Shown: positions 46,553 to 56,830, counted from the stretch's first letter. The stretch is 64,000 bases of DNA from Hoeflea marina (GCF_003182275.1 NZ_QGTR01000001.1:912215-976214); one strand, 5' to 3'. The notes: generated by a model not told the origin, from the sequence alone. Made by a program: numbers and translations.

Positions 46553-47430
46553 GGCGCAATCCTTCTGTGAGCGGCCGAAGCCAGGGAAATCTCATGTCCG
46601 TCGGACCCAACCGTCAGCGGCCCGGACCATGTCGTCCGCACCTCCTCTGTCCAGTGGGCGGCGGTAATCTCGGTGTCGTCGGCGGGGACCAGATGGTTGA
46701 GCACCAGATGCCCGACACCGGCCATCATGGCGATGCGGCCGACATCGGCGGCCATGGTGTGGCTGTCGATGAGGTGCCGCTTCAGCCGCGCGCCATTGCC
46801 GGTACGCGCCACCAGCCGGTCGACGCCGGCCGGATGCATCGCCTCGTGGAGAAGTATGTCGGCGCCGCGGGCAAAGTCCGCGAGCGGCGGGAAGAATGCC
46901 GTGTCCGCCGACATCGCCACCACCTGTCCATCACCGGTGAATTTCAGCGCGTAGCACTCGGTGACCGGCGGATGCTCGACCCTGAGCGCCTCGATCCGCA
47001 GTGTTGCATCATCGAGCAAAACGCCCTCGCCGAATTCGCTGATCTCCACCATCTGGCGAATGTCGGGGCGGCCCTCGTCGGAGATCCGGATGTCGATGTC
47101 ATAGGCGAGCGATGCGAGGAAGCCGTCCCAGAGGGAGCGGGTACCCACCGGTCCGAACACCGTCACGGGCTGCTTCAGCCCCGAGGTCCACGCGGTGTGG
47201 ATCAGCGGCCCGAATTCAAGCACGTGATCGGAATGCAGATGGGTGATGATGATCATGTCGAGCATCGGCAGCGCCATTCCGGCCTCGACCAGCGCGCGCG
47301 TCACCCCGAGCCCGCAATCGATCACGATGCGCCGGCCGCCCAATTCCAGCAGCGTTGAAGTCGGCGAAGGGCCTCCCGGGCGGATGGCCGGTCCGCCCTT
47401 GGTGCCCAACAGGACCAGTCGATTGCTCAC
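46549..47430 (-). CDS. MBL-fold hydrolase (RNase Z-like)
   Basis: 293 residues. Canonical metal motif [15 protein letters not shown], later His in HEAMHPAG and [12 protein letters not shown], and Asp in SADTAFF. Domain arrangement resembles RNase Z/arylsulfatase-type MBL proteins but it is coupled to hmgA, not to tRNA genes. GTG at 47430 overlaps the hmgA stop (GTGA). Probably a hydrolase of a pathway ester or lactone; not shown. Confidence 0.8.
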   Translation of the reverse strand: MSNRLVLLGTKGGPAIRPGGPSPTSTLLELGGRRIVIDCGLGVTRALVEAGMALPMLDMIIITHLHSDHVLEFGPLIHTAWTSGLKQPVTVFGPVGTRSLWDGFLASLAYDIDIRISDEGRPDIRQMVEISEFGEGVLLDDATLRIEALRVEHPPVTECYALKFTGDGQVVAMSADTAFFPPLADFARGADILLHEAMHPAGVDRLVARTGNGARLKRHLIDSHTMAADVGRIAMMAGVGHLVLNHLVPADDTEITAAHWTEEVRTTWSGPLTVGSDGHEISLASAAHRRIAP

Positions 47431-48758
47431 TCCCAGCGTCCCTCCGGCGTGCCGTCGAATCTGCGTTCGAGTCCATCCCAGCATCGAACGTAGCCTGGCT
47501 GCAATGTTGTGAGCCCCGCCGCGTAGCCCGTGAGCATCTGCGGGAATCGGGTCTCGAACATGAAAGCCATCGTGTCGGACAGCTTGACCGGTTTCAGTTC
47601 CACCGTCGAGGCCTTTTCGAACGCACTCGCATCCGGCCCGTGCGGCATCATCATGTTGTGCAGCGAGATGCCGCCGGGCACGAAGCCTTCCTCCTTGGCG
47701 TCGTAGCGTCCGGCGATCAGCCCCATGAACTCGCTCATGATGTTGCGATGGTACCAGGGCGGGCGGAAGGAATGCTCGGCCACCATCCAGCGCGGCGGAA
47801 AGATGACGAAGTCGATATTGGCCGTTCCCGCCTCGCCCGACGGCGCCGTCAGCACCGTGAAGATCGACGGGTCTGGATGGTCGAAGCCGATGGCGCCGAC
47901 CGGCGAAAAGGTACGTAAATCATATTTGTAGGGGGCGAAGTTGCCGTGCCAGGCGACCACGTCGAGCGGCGACTGGCCGACATCGGTCACATAGAAGCCG
48001 CCGCACCATTTGACATGGATGCGGCAGGGCGTCTCCTTGTCCTCAAAGGCCGCCACCGGGGTCTTGAAGTCGCGCGGATTGGCGAGACAATTGGCGCCGA
48101 TCGGGCCGCGCTCGGGCAGCGTGAACTTAGCGCCGTAGTTTTCGCAGACATACCCGCGCGCCCGCTCCGTGCCTTCGGCCCGCGCCACCTGGAAGATCAT
48201 GCCGCGCGGCAGGATGGCGATTTCCAGCGGCGACAGCTCGATGCAGCCGAGCTCGGTGAAGATCATGAGGCTTCCCTCCTGCGGCACGATCATCAGCTCG
48301 GCGTCGGCGTTGAAGAAATAATCGTCCACCATGTCGGCCGAGAGCATGTAGACATGGGTCGCCATGCCGACCTGGGTCGCGGCGTCGCCGGTGGTGGTCA
48401 TCGTCCGCATGCCGGAGAGGAAATCGGTCGGCTCCTCCGGCCAGGGCGCGGGGTCCCAGCGCCGCTGGCCCAGCGACAGCACACCCGGCTCGACATGCGG
48501 CGCCGTCTTCCACAATGGCCGGTCATGCGGCCGGAAGTCGCCGGTGTGCCGGACCGACGGCCGGATCCGGTAGAGCCAGGAACGCTCGTTGGCGCCGCGC
48601 GGCGCGGTGAAGGGCGATCCCGAAAGCTGCTCGGCATAAAGCCCGTAGGCGCATCGCTGCGGCGAGTTCTGCCCCTGCGGTAGGGCGCCGGGCAGGCTCT
48701 CGGTCTCGAAATCGTTGCCGAAGCCCGGCATGTAGGCGAGCGCGTTGGCAATCGTCAT
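47427..48758 (-). CDS. hmgA: Homogentisate 1,2-dioxygenase
   Basis: 443 residues, the family's length. [19 protein letters not shown] at the N-terminus, [55 protein letters not shown] and [15 protein letters not shown] contain the iron-binding His/Glu/His set. It opens the homogentisate ring to maleylacetoacetate. First gene of the minus-strand aromatic block, which continues with MBL, fahA, MBL and dinB. Confidence 0.95.
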   Translation of the reverse strand: MTIANALAYMPGFGNDFETESLPGALPQGQNSPQRCAYGLYAEQLSGSPFTAPRGANERSWLYRIRPSVRHTGDFRPHDRPLWKTAPHVEPGVLSLGQRRWDPAPWPEEPTDFLSGMRTMTTTGDAATQVGMATHVYMLSADMVDDYFFNADAELMIVPQEGSLMIFTELGCIELSPLEIAILPRGMIFQVARAEGTERARGYVCENYGAKFTLPERGPIGANCLANPRDFKTPVAAFEDKETPCRIHVKWCGGFYVTDVGQSPLDVVAWHGNFAPYKYDLRTFSPVGAIGFDHPDPSIFTVLTAPSGEAGTANIDFVIFPPRWMVAEHSFRPPWYHRNIMSEFMGLIAGRYDAKEEGFVPGGISLHNMMMPHGPDASAFEKASTVELKPVKLSDTMAFMFETRFPQMLTGYAAGLTTLQPGYVRCWDGLERRFDGTPEGRWE

Positions 48759-48815
48759 GGCAAATCCTCCCGGCGGCTGACAAAAGCCGCATCACATCAT
48801 GGCAGCATCAAACCA

Positions 48816-48829
48816 GTTGCATTTGTAAC
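48816..48829. promoter_or_regulatory. Candidate hmgA operator
   Basis: Imperfect inverted repeat GTTGCA-TT-TGTAAC, one mismatch, 57 nt upstream of the hmgA start and in the region where its promoter must lie. Similar short palindromes are bound by MarR/IclR-type regulators of aromatic genes. No such regulator gene is in the window; assignment is tentative. Confidence 0.3.
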
Positions 48830-48945
48830 CATCAAGGGGTGCGGTGAGCATTCCGGTCGCAGCGGATACGGAGGGTTGCGTCCCTTGCCACCATCTCCTT
48901 CGCCTCCTACGATACCGCAGCCATCCTCCAGCCTCAGGACCTTCC

Positions 48946-49524
48946 ATGTCCATCAGATCCATGCCCGCCATCCTCGCGTTGACGCTCTTCGCCCTTGCCC
49001 CGGCGCCGGCGCTCGCGCAGAGCGATCGGTGCCTCGAGATCGCCTCCAGCATCTGCCAGGGCGAGGATCTCGGCCCCTGCTTCGACGCCGAGGAGAGCTG
49101 GCAGATGCTGCCCGAGGAATGCGCCGGCGACGTCCAGCGCCAGATCGAGATGGACCGCGAGTTCTACGAGCAGCAGTCCGGCAATCCGGCCGACGACAAC
49201 GACGAGATCATCGGCGCCTATTCCGCCGTCATCGGCGAGGACGATCTCTACAATTCGTCCGGCAAGCGCCTGACCGCGCCCTGGCAGGTGCTGCGCCAGG
49301 ACCGCGCCAATTTTCACCGCTACGGCATCAGCCAGCCCGGCGACGAGGACGATCCGTTCTTCGGCAGCGCCGACAACCGCGCGGCGATGGAATCGCTGCT
49401 GCAGAACGGCGACATCGACCAGTCCACCGCCCGTGCGCTGATGAGTGGCCGCGCCCGCGTCTATGTCGAGATCTACGGCCGCAATGGCCGCGGCACCTAT
49501 GTCACGGTCGAGGTCCTGCGCTAG
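48946..49524 (+). CDS. Exported protein, unknown
   Basis: 192 residues. Signal peptide (MPAILALTLFALAPAPALAQ) then a Cys-containing domain (CLEIASSICQGEDLGPCFDAEESWQM; four Cys) rich in Asp/Glu. The C-terminus ARVYVEIYGRNGRGTYVTVEVLR is strand-rich. I do not recognise a family. The ATG at 48946 is chosen so the signal peptide begins properly; an in-frame upstream extension has no ribosome site. Divergent from hmgA. Confidence 0.65.
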   Translation: MSIRSMPAILALTLFALAPAPALAQSDRCLEIASSICQGEDLGPCFDAEESWQMLPEECAGDVQRQIEMDREFYEQQSGNPADDNDEIIGAYSAVIGEDDLYNSSGKRLTAPWQVLRQDRANFHRYGISQPGDEDDPFFGSADNRAAMESLLQNGDIDQSTARALMSGRARVYVEIYGRNGRGTYVTVEVLR

Positions 49525-49841
49525 TTTTTTCCGCAGACCCATCCGCCCCGGCCTGACGCGACCGCGGGCGCCTCCCCGAGGTCGGCGGATTAGCCATTGC
49601 CGGATCCGGGTCGGTCGGGTCGGGCGAGCGCCGCCCGCCCGCGTCTCACTCGCCGGAGAGGCTGCGAAATCGCGGTCTCGGACCGTCAGGGCCAAGTCGC
49701 AGATTTTTTTGGTGAGGGATTGGAGGCAGGCACCCTCCGGACCCGCATTTTCCGGCTTTCAACCGCGTCGAGGCGCTGAAATTGCTTCCTCGCCCTCAGG
49801 GATCGCAGGGGAAATGCGGAAAGCGCCAACCCCAAACGCAA
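49525..49841. other. Intergenic, no gene seen
   Basis: About 320 nt between the convergent exported protein gene and the tig terminator. GC-rich; open frames here lack ribosome sites and similarity. Confidence 0.4.
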
Positions 49842-49868
49842 GAGGCCCCGCCGGTCTGGCGGGGCCTC
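49842..49868 (-). terminator. Rho-independent terminator of tig
   Basis: Perfect 11-bp GC-rich stem GAGGCCCCGCC / GGCGGGGCCTC with a 5-nt loop, 22 nt beyond the tig stop codon on the minus strand, followed by TCTTGCGTTTGG on that strand. The T-tract is only moderate. Confidence 0.75.
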
Positions 49869-49890
49869 GGAGCATTCGAAGCGGAACCGG

Positions 49891-51324
49891 TTACTCGGCT
49901 GCGCCCTCGGCTTCGTCCTTCTTGGCGGCCTTCTTCTTCGGCGCGGCCTTCTTCTTGGCCGGCTTCTCGGCCTTGTCGGAGCCTTCGGCCTCGTCGTCAG
50001 CCATCAGCTCTTCCTTCGACACCGTCTTGTCGGTGACTTTGATCAGGCCGAGCATGTGATCGACGGTCTTTTCCTCGAAGATCGGGGCGCGCAGCGAAGC
50101 CACGGCGCCGGGCGTCTTCTGGAAATATTCGTAGATCTCCCGTTCCTGGCCCGGGAAGCGGCGAACCTGTTCGAACAACGAGCGCTGCAGTTCGTCGTCG
50201 GAGACCTGGATGCCGGCCTTTTCGCCGATCTGCGACAGAACCAGGCCGAGGCGGACGCGGCGTTCTGCCAGCGTGCGGTATTCCTCGCGCGCGGCTTCTT
50301 CCGTGGTGTCCTCGTCCTCGAAGGTCTTGCCCGAATCCGACAGCTCGGTGTTGATCTGGCGCCAGATGTTTTCGAACTCTGCGTCGACCAGGGTCGACGG
50401 GCTGTCGAACTTGTGCGCCGCGTCGAGCTGGTCGAGGATCTGACGCTTCAGCTTCTGCCGCGTGACCTGGCCGTACTGGCTTTCGATCTGCGAACGGACG
50501 ACTTCGCGCAGCTTGTCAGCCGATTCGAGGTTGAGCGACTTGGCCAGTTCGTCGTTGATCTCGACCTTGCCGGGCGCTGCCACTTCCTTGACGGTGATGT
50601 CGAAGGTGGCTTCCTTGCCGGCGAGATGGGCAGCCTGGTAGGCGGCCGGGAACGTCACCGTGATGACCTTCTCGTCGCCGGCCTTCAGGCCGATGAGCTG
50701 CTCTTCGAAACCGGGGATGAAGCGGTTGGAGCCGATGACCAGTTCGGCGTCCTGGTCAGCGCCGCCTTCGAAGGCCTCGCCGTCGACCTTGCCGAGATAA
50801 TCGATGGTGACGCGGTCGCCGTCGGCGGCCTTGCCCTTCTTGGTCTCGTAGGTGCGGCTGCCCTCGGCGACGCGAAGCACCTGCTCGTCGACTTCCTCGG
50901 CAGGCACGTCGACCACTTCGCGCACGACACTGATCTCGGAGAGATCCATGATGTCGAAGCTCGGAATGACTTCATAGCTGATGGTGAATTCGAAATCGGC
51001 TTCGGCGGCGAGGATCTTGTCGGCCAGCGCCTCGTCCTCGGTCATGGCGATCTGCGGCTGCGTCGCAGCCTTTTCTCCACGCTCGGAGAGGATCGCGGTC
51101 GGACGCTCCTGGATGATGTCGTTGACGAGCTGCGCCATGATCGAACGTCCGTAGACCTTCTTCAGATGCGCCATCGGCACCTTGCCCGGACGGAATCCGT
51201 TGATGCGGACCTTGTCCTTGGCGTCAGCCAGCTTCAAATTCATTTCGGCTGCCATGTCCTTGACCGGAATGACGACCTTGAGTTCGCGCTTCAGCCCTTC
51301 GGCAAGCGTTTCGGTAACCTGCAT
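49891..51324 (-). CDS. tig: Trigger factor, ribosome-associated chaperone and PPIase
   Basis: 477 residues. Ribosome-binding N-terminal domain (about 1-140; signature GFRPGKVP at 43-50), FKBP-type PPIase domain (about 150-245; [19 protein letters not shown]) and helical C-terminal chaperone domain (about 250-440). The Lys/Ala-rich tail ([20 protein letters not shown]) is normal in rhizobia. It folds nascent chains at the ribosome exit tunnel. GAAGG is about 9 nt before the ATG. Confidence 0.97.
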   Translation of the reverse strand: MQVTETLAEGLKRELKVVIPVKDMAAEMNLKLADAKDKVRINGFRPGKVPMAHLKKVYGRSIMAQLVNDIIQERPTAILSERGEKAATQPQIAMTEDEALADKILAAEADFEFTISYEVIPSFDIMDLSEISVVREVVDVPAEEVDEQVLRVAEGSRTYETKKGKAADGDRVTIDYLGKVDGEAFEGGADQDAELVIGSNRFIPGFEEQLIGLKAGDEKVITVTFPAAYQAAHLAGKEATFDITVKEVAAPGKVEINDELAKSLNLESADKLREVVRSQIESQYGQVTRQKLKRQILDQLDAAHKFDSPSTLVDAEFENIWRQINTELSDSGKTFEDEDTTEEAAREEYRTLAERRVRLGLVLSQIGEKAGIQVSDDELQRSLFEQVRRFPGQEREIYEYFQKTPGAVASLRAPIFEEKTVDHMLGLIKVTDKTVSKEELMADDEAEGSDKAEKPAKKKAAPKKKAAKKDEAEGAAE

Positions 51325-51921
51325 GTTCAAACCTTCATTTCCTCGCGATTGCGCCGATCGGAACGTTGCCGCCCGGCGCCAACGCCGGACCTCCGGCGCC
51401 GCATGTGGCATTTACAGTGATGCCTCTCGCATCGGTTGCCCGATCGGAGGCCCGTCTCAACTTGCCCTGTCGGATGTGCCAGTCGGCAGCCAAACCGGAC
51501 TTTCGAACTGCTGCGGCCGGAACGCGCCGGACTGAGGAAACGCTTTCGAACTTGGAATCCAAGTCGTTGTTTCCGCTTGCGTTTCGCGCTCCCGCAGCAT
51601 TCTGTCTTCTGCGATATGGTCCCATTCTGGTCCACGAAATGACACAGGATCATCGCAAACCAATCCAGCGGCAGGGGAAACCCCGGCCGACCGTCCCCGC
51701 AAGTATGCGATTTTCAGCCAAATGGCAAGCCTGAGCGTCAACAGATCACGACCTCCGTGTGACGAAGAGATGACCGCTCGGGAGCCTGCCGCGACGAGGT
51801 TGCGGCGGGGGTGGCCGGCCGGCGCTGCGCGGCCCGAAGACCGAACCGGCGCGGATGCCGCCGAACTTCACCGGCTCTTAACAGCGCGCATGTAGCATGC
51901 CGGCCAATCCAGGAGGATCGC
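51325..51921. other. Intergenic region upstream of tig
   Basis: About 600 nt between the divergent tig and glycosyltransferase genes. It should hold both promoters. ORFs on both strands are plentiful but GC-driven, lack ribosome sites and match nothing I know. No tRNA or riboswitch is evident. Confidence 0.4.
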
Positions 51922-52985
<1,064 letters not shown>

Positions 52986-53146
52986 CGCTGCCTGACCACC
53001 CGGCGCGGCCGAAACTCTCGAGATCAACGGGCCGGCGCCTGCGCTGCGGTGTTGATCGATCACGCCCCGTCGCACTTGTGATCGCTGACGGTCCACCCGG
53101 CCCTGATTGGCGCTGTGGGCGAACGCTGCACAAGGTTGACCGGTGC

Positions 53147-53231
53147 TGGTGCGGATGGAGGGACTCGAACCCCCACGCCTCTCGGCGCTTGGACCTAAAC
53201 CAAGTGCGTCTACCAATTCCGCCACATCCGC
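53147..53231 (-). tRNA. tRNA-Leu (anticodon UAG)
   Basis: 85 nt including encoded CCA. Acceptor GCGGATG pairs with CATCCGC; anticodon stem CTTGG/CCAAG with loop TTTAGGT gives anticodon TAG. The D-loop GGTAGACGC, a long variable arm (CGCCGAGAGGCG) and T-loop GTTCGAGTCC are typical of leucine tRNA. Confidence 0.95.
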
Positions 53232-53464
53232 ATGGGGCGCTGCCCCGGTGGCGCCGGGCGAACCCGGACGCGGCGCCTCTATAGCACCGGGCTCGGGCCG
53301 CACAAAGGGAAATGCGCCATCCGCGCCCGCATTCCCCAGCCCTTTGCAGCGGGCAGCAAATGCGAATGGTGCCGGTGCGAACGATTTGATTCGGCAGACA
53401 AATTTCAGCCCACCAAATGGGCAAATGCCCACGCATGCGTTTTTCGCATGGCTCTCATGATGAT

Positions 53465-53479
53465 ATTGCACTGCACAAA
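53465..53479 (+). promoter_or_regulatory. Upstream element of DUF1127 gene 1
   Basis: ATTGCACTGCACAAA; a second motif CCTATG-like begins 28 nt from its start. The same pair with the same spacing stands before DUF1127 genes 2 and 3. It fits a LysR-type activator site (VtlR/LsrB) plus -10 box. Confidence 0.5.
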
Positions 53480-53554
53480 TCGATTAGTATGACCTATGTG
53501 TTGGTCATCGGAGCGCTGCAGCGGCGAACCGGCAGAGACCCCAAGGAGCGAAAG

Positions 53555-53695
53555 ATGAAACTGATCACATCCTACGCCAGTTGGCGGAAATATCGCGAAA
53601 CCTGCTCGGAGCTCAACAGGCTTTCCGAGCGTGAGTTGGGCGACATCGGCATGAGCCGCGGCGACATCCCGTTCGTCGCCAGGCGCGCGCTTTAA
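53555..53695 (+). CDS. DUF1127 protein 1
   Basis: 46 residues. KLITSYASWRKYRETCSELNRLSERELGDIGMSRGDIPFVARRAL, read in pieces, is the standard DUF1127 arrangement: Trp-Arg-rich helix, LSDRELxDIGxSRGDI motif and basic end. Such proteins in Rhodobacter (CcaF1) bind RNA, and in Brucella and Agrobacterium they are VtlR-activated. AAGGAG is 8 nt before the ATG. Its 3' side carries three CCTCCTCCC stem-loops, as at the Rhodobacter CcsR locus. Confidence 0.9.
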   Translation: MKLITSYASWRKYRETCSELNRLSERELGDIGMSRGDIPFVARRAL

Positions 53696-53712
53696 GATTT
53701 AGGAATTCGGGC

Positions 53713-53830
53713 CGGCAGTATCCTCCTCCCATTGCCGTACCGATGTGACTGGCAGCCACCTCCTCCTCCCAGGTTGCCAGTCGTGCAAAATGGCGCTCAC
53801 CGGATCCTCCTCCCCCGGTGGGCGCTATTT
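53713..53830 (+). ncRNA. Cuckoo/CcsR-type small RNA array, three stem-loops
   Basis: Three successive hairpins, each exposing CCTCCTCCC in the loop. Hairpin A: stem CGGCA/TGCCG (53713-53717, 53733-53737). Hairpin B: GACTGGCA/TGCCAGTC (53747-53754, 53775-53782). Hairpin C: AAATGGCGCTCACCGG pairs with CCGGTGGGCGCTATTT with two mismatched or wobble positions (53788-53803, 53815-53830). It begins 18 nt after the DUF1127 stop. CcsR RNAs of Rhodobacter sphaeroides have this design, arise from the DUF1127 transcript and act in stress. Boundaries of the mature RNAs are estimated. Confidence 0.8.
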
Positions 53831-53997
53831 GATTCAGCGCCCGCCCCTTCCAGCCAGTCGTGCCACCGTCAATCGATCCGCATCCGCGTGAAGGCCGGCG
53901 CAATGAGCGCCGAGTCCGCCGGCAGCAGCCGCAACCGGCTGCAAATCAACACTTTGTTAATCCGCCCTGCACGAGCCGCATGGCTATTATGCAATTT

Positions 53998-54012
53998 ATT
54001 GCACTGCACAAT
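53998..54012 (+). promoter_or_regulatory. Upstream element of DUF1127 gene 2
   Basis: ATTGCACTGCACAAT, identical to the gene 1 element for 14 of 15 positions. CCTATAT begins 28 nt after its first base. T-N11-A-like spacing between outer T and A bases, typical of LysR sites. Confidence 0.5.
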
Positions 54013-54090
54013 CCAAACCTCGTCACCTATATTGTGAGCATGCAAACGGGCGGTTCGAACCGTCCAGATCAAAGCCTGAAAGGAACGACA

Positions 54091-54234
54091 ATGAACATTC
54101 GCAAGTCCTACAACGAGTGGCGCGCTTACCGCACGACCGTCAACGAACTTTCCCGCATGTCCGATCGCGAACTGAGCGATCTCGGCATCTCCCGCGGCGA
54201 CATCCCGTTCGTCTCGCGTCGCGCAGCCCAGTAA
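54091..54234 (+). CDS. DUF1127 protein 2
   Basis: 47 residues, close paralogue of protein 1: NIRKSYNEWRAYRTTVNELSRM, then SDRELSDLGISRGDIPFVSRRAAQ. AAAGGA is 8 nt before the ATG. A near-perfect palindrome GGGCGG-TTCGAA-CCGTCC in the leader (54048-54065) could form a hairpin. Followed by its own terminator, so it is monocistronic. Confidence 0.9.
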   Translation: MNIRKSYNEWRAYRTTVNELSRMSDRELSDLGISRGDIPFVSRRAAQ

Positions 54235-54272
54235 GCAGACCACCCGCGCGGCAACCCTGTTGCCGCCCGATC

Positions 54273-54302
54273 AAACGGCGCCCTCGCAAGAGGGCGCCGT
54301 TT
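54273..54302 (+). terminator. Terminator of DUF1127 gene 2
   Basis: 13-bp stem AAACGGCGCCCTC / GAGGGCGCCGTTT with a GCAA tetraloop. A further hairpin GCGGCAA/TTGCCGC lies at 54248-54266. The 3' stem ends in TTT. Confidence 0.85.
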
Positions 54303-54466
54303 CCGTTTGCACCACACATGCGGCCTGCCGCTCGGGCCCGTATCCGCGCGGATCCATGGCTAAAGAGCACCGCGGCGACACGATTGCTGCCTATTTTAAT
54401 TGCACTTCTGAAAACTGCACCCGCGATGGATCAGTCCTCCGAAAAACGCATGGCAGGCCAGCGATT

Positions 54467-54481
54467 ATTGCGCTGCACAAT
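54467..54481 (+). promoter_or_regulatory. Upstream element of DUF1127 gene 3
   Basis: ATTGCGCTGCACAAT, one base different from the gene 2 element; CCTATAT begins 28 nt from its first base, the same phase as at genes 1 and 2. Confidence 0.5.
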
Positions 54482-54492
54482 TCTGAGGCAAA

Positions 54493-54709
54493 CGCCTATA
54501 TCGACGGCACGGAATTGATGGCCCGCCAATGTGACGGGCAACCGCCACCTCAGGAGCCTACCATGAACATTCTTCGCGCCGCCCGCACCTGGATGAAGAA
54601 CCGCCAGACTGCAATCGAGCTTGCCAATCTCTCCAACGAAACGCTCGCCGACATCGGCCTCAACCGCTTCGACATCGACTCGGTTGCCCGCGGCATGCGC
54701 CGCCGTTAA
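54493..54709 (+). repeat. Tandem duplicated DUF1127 unit, copy A
   Basis: Leader from CGCCTATATC to the ATG (70 nt) plus gene 3. Shares the leader hairpin GCCCG/CGGGC (54521-54525, 54535-54539) and ribosome site with copy B at 54924-55138; a segmental duplication. Confidence 0.7.
54563..54709 (+). CDS. DUF1127 protein 3
   Basis: 48 residues: NILRAARTWMKNRQTAIELANL, then SNETLADIGLNRFDIDSVARGMRRR. Longer C-terminal Arg tail than proteins 1 and 2. CAGGAG is 7 nt before the ATG. Leader and first codons are a near-copy of gene 4. Confidence 0.9.
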   Translation: MNILRAARTWMKNRQTAIELANLSNETLADIGLNRFDIDSVARGMRRR

Positions 54710-54740
54710 GACCTGAACGGGTCAGATATAGTGTGATTGG

Positions 54741-54764
54741 CGGCGCCCTCCGGGGCGCCGTTTT
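54741..54764 (+). terminator. Terminator of DUF1127 gene 3
   Basis: Stem CGGCGCCC / GGGCGCCG with loop TCCG followed by TTTTG. Confidence 0.85.
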
Positions 54765-54923
54765 GTTGCGACCGTCTGCCGGACCGGTTCAGCCACGTCG
54801 AGCCGCACCGCCTTGCCAAGCTTGTTTTTTGGGCATTTTATACCCCAGCCTTGGTTTCCGGCCAGTCCCCCATTTCTTGCATGGCAGCTGCGCCAATCCA
54901 GACCTGCTCATTTGCACGGCAAT

Positions 54924-55138
54924 CGCCTATATCAAGTGCACGGAAATGATGGCCCGCCAATGTGACGGGCAACCGCCACACTGAGGAGCCTACCATGAAC
55001 ATTCTTCGCACCGCACGCAGCTGGATGAAAACCCGCCAGACCGCAATGGAGCTGTCCAACCTCTCCAATGAGTCGCTCAACGACATCGGCCTGAGCCGCA
55101 TGGACATTGATCGGGTTGCCCGCGGCCTGCGCCGCTGA
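54924..55138 (+). repeat. Tandem duplicated DUF1127 unit, copy B
   Basis: Leader of 71 nt from CGCCTATATC to the ATG, with the same hairpin (54952-54956, 54966-54970), plus gene 4. Unlike copy A, the exact 15-bp upstream element is not seen at the expected spacing; a nearby TTTGCACGGCAAT (54911-54923) may replace it. Confidence 0.7.
54995..55138 (+). CDS. DUF1127 protein 4
   Basis: 47 residues: NILRTARSWMKTRQTAMELSNL, then SNESLNDIGLSRMDIDRVARGLRR. Paralogue of protein 3. GAGGAG sits 6 nt before the ATG. Followed directly by its own terminator. Confidence 0.9.
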   Translation: MNILRTARSWMKTRQTAMELSNLSNESLNDIGLSRMDIDRVARGLRR

Positions 55139-55163
55139 GGCGAGCGGCCTCGTGACTGTCTGC

Positions 55164-55188
55164 AACGGCGCCCATCGGGCGCCGTTTT
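55164..55188 (+). terminator. Terminator of DUF1127 gene 4
   Basis: 10-bp stem AACGGCGCCC / GGGCGCCGTT, 3-nt loop, then TTTT. Confidence 0.85.
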
Positions 55189-55299
55189 GATTCCAGGCCC
55201 TCTGCCACACACGACAGACGCTCCGGTTCCTGCGAATTTCAGTCAGATCACCGGCGAAAGCAATTCCGGTTCGTTCGCTTCTGTTGTAAAGCATCGGCC

Positions 55300-56730
55300 A
55301 TGACCGATAACACCACCTCCCCCGTCCATGTCATCGGCGGCGGCCTTGCCGGCTCAGAAGCCGCCTGGCAGCTCGCCCGCCGCGGCGTCCCCGTCATCCT
55401 GCACGAGATGCGCCCGGTTCGCGGCACCGAGGCGCACAAGACAGATGGCCTGGCCGAGCTGGTATGCTCGAACTCCTTCCGCTCCGATGACGCGACATCG
55501 AACGCCGTCGGCGTCATCCATGCCGAGATGCGGCTAGCCGGATCGCTGATCATCGCCTGCGCCGACAAGCATCAGGTGCCGGCAGGCAGCGCGCTTGCCG
55601 TCGACCGCGACGGCTTCAGCCAGGCGGTGACCGCGGCGATCGAAGCAGAACCGCTCATCACGATTGCGCGTGAGGAGATTACCGGCCTGCCGCCTGAAGA
55701 CTGGGACCAGGCGATCATCGCCACCGGACCGCTGACCGCGCCTGACCTGGCGGCCGCCATCGCCGCGCAGACCGGCCAGGACGCGCTCGCCTTCTTCGAC
55801 GCCATCGCGCCGATCATCCACACCGAATCCATCGACATGGACGTCTGCTGGTTCCAGTCGCGCTACGACAAGGTCGGTCCCGGCGGCACCGGCAAGGACT
55901 ACATCAACTGCCCGATGACCAAGGACCAGTACGACGCCTTCGTCGACGCGCTGATCGCAGGTGACAAGACCGAGTTCAAGGAATGGGAGGGCACGCCCTA
56001 TTTCGACGGCTGCCTGCCCATCGAGGTGATGGCCGAGCGCGGTCGCGAGACGCTGCGCCACGGGCCGATGAAGCCGATGGGGCTCACCAACGCGCACCAG
56101 CCGGACATCAAGGCCTATGCCGTGGTACAGTTGCGCCAGGACAATGCGCTCGGCACGCTCTACAACATGGTCGGCTTCCAGACCAAGCTGCGCTACGGCG
56201 CGCAGGCCGACATCATCCGCATGATCCCGGGGCTCGAGAACGCGGAATTTGCCCGCCTCGGCGGCCTGCACCGCAACACCTATCTCAATTCGCCGCTGCT
56301 GCTCGACCCGACGCTGCAGCTGAAGTCGCGCCCCGGCCTGCGCTTCGCCGGCCAGATCACCGGCTGCGAGGGTTATGTCGAGAGCGCCGCAGTCGGCCTG
56401 ATGGCAGGCCGCTTCGCCGCCGCCGAACGGCTCGGCCAGGCGTTCACGCCACCGCCGGTCACCACAGCGTTCGGCGCGCTGATCAACCACATCACCGGCG
56501 GCCACATCGTCAGCGACGACGAGCCGGGCAAGCGCTCGTTCCAGCCGATGAACATCAATTTCGGCCTGTTTCCGCCGCTCGAACCCGGCGCCATCGTCCG
56601 CCCCGAGGGCGGCGGAAGGTTTCGCGGCAAGGACAAGGCGGTTGCCCGCAAGCTGGCCATGAGCCAGCGCGCACTCGCCGATTTTGCCGATTGGCTGGCC
56701 GTCGAGCCGCTGAGCCAGGCGGCGGAATAG
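55300..56730 (+). CDS. trmFO: TrmFO, folate-dependent tRNA (uracil-5-)-methyltransferase
   Basis: 476 residues. FAD site [17 protein letters not shown], conserved [18 protein letters not shown] with the family Cys, [50 protein letters not shown] and [17 protein letters not shown]. It methylates U54 of tRNA (T-loop) with methylenetetrahydrofolate. Full length, start supported by family alignment. Stands alone. Confidence 0.96.
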   Translation: MTDNTTSPVHVIGGGLAGSEAAWQLARRGVPVILHEMRPVRGTEAHKTDGLAELVCSNSFRSDDATSNAVGVIHAEMRLAGSLIIACADKHQVPAGSALAVDRDGFSQAVTAAIEAEPLITIAREEITGLPPEDWDQAIIATGPLTAPDLAAAIAAQTGQDALAFFDAIAPIIHTESIDMDVCWFQSRYDKVGPGGTGKDYINCPMTKDQYDAFVDALIAGDKTEFKEWEGTPYFDGCLPIEVMAERGRETLRHGPMKPMGLTNAHQPDIKAYAVVQLRQDNALGTLYNMVGFQTKLRYGAQADIIRMIPGLENAEFARLGGLHRNTYLNSPLLLDPTLQLKSRPGLRFAGQITGCEGYVESAAVGLMAGRFAAAERLGQAFTPPPVTTAFGALINHITGGHIVSDDEPGKRSFQPMNINFGLFPPLEPGAIVRPEGGGRFRGKDKAVARKLAMSQRALADFADWLAVEPLSQAAE

Positions 56731-56756
56731 CACCGCACGCAGATCACCGGCAGCGG

Positions 56757-56777
56757 CCGGAGGGAAATGCCTTCCGG
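56757..56777. terminator. Candidate terminator between convergent trmFO and MFS genes
   Basis: CCGGA-GGGAAATGCCT-TCCGG hairpin followed on the plus strand by TCTTTGCTGTTT. The stem is short with bulges, so confidence is moderate. Confidence 0.45.
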
Positions 56778-56830
56778 TCTTTGCTGTTTCCGGAACAACT
56801 GGTTGCATGCGAAAGCAAACCTTCGCTGTT

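Noticed and set aside
51327-51741. Overlapping short frames upstream of tig
   Set aside because: Open on several frames at once, no ribosome sites, no similarity; GC-driven.
53722-53814. Three CCTCCTCCC copies considered as a CRISPR or tandem repeat array
   Set aside because: Units are short, unequally spaced and sit in the loops of separate hairpins with different stems, which fits an RNA family instead.
54048-54065. Sequence resembling a tRNA T-arm (GGTTCGAACC) in the DUF1127 gene 2 leader
   Set aside because: No acceptor, D-arm or anticodon arm surrounds it; it is a palindrome in the 5' leader.
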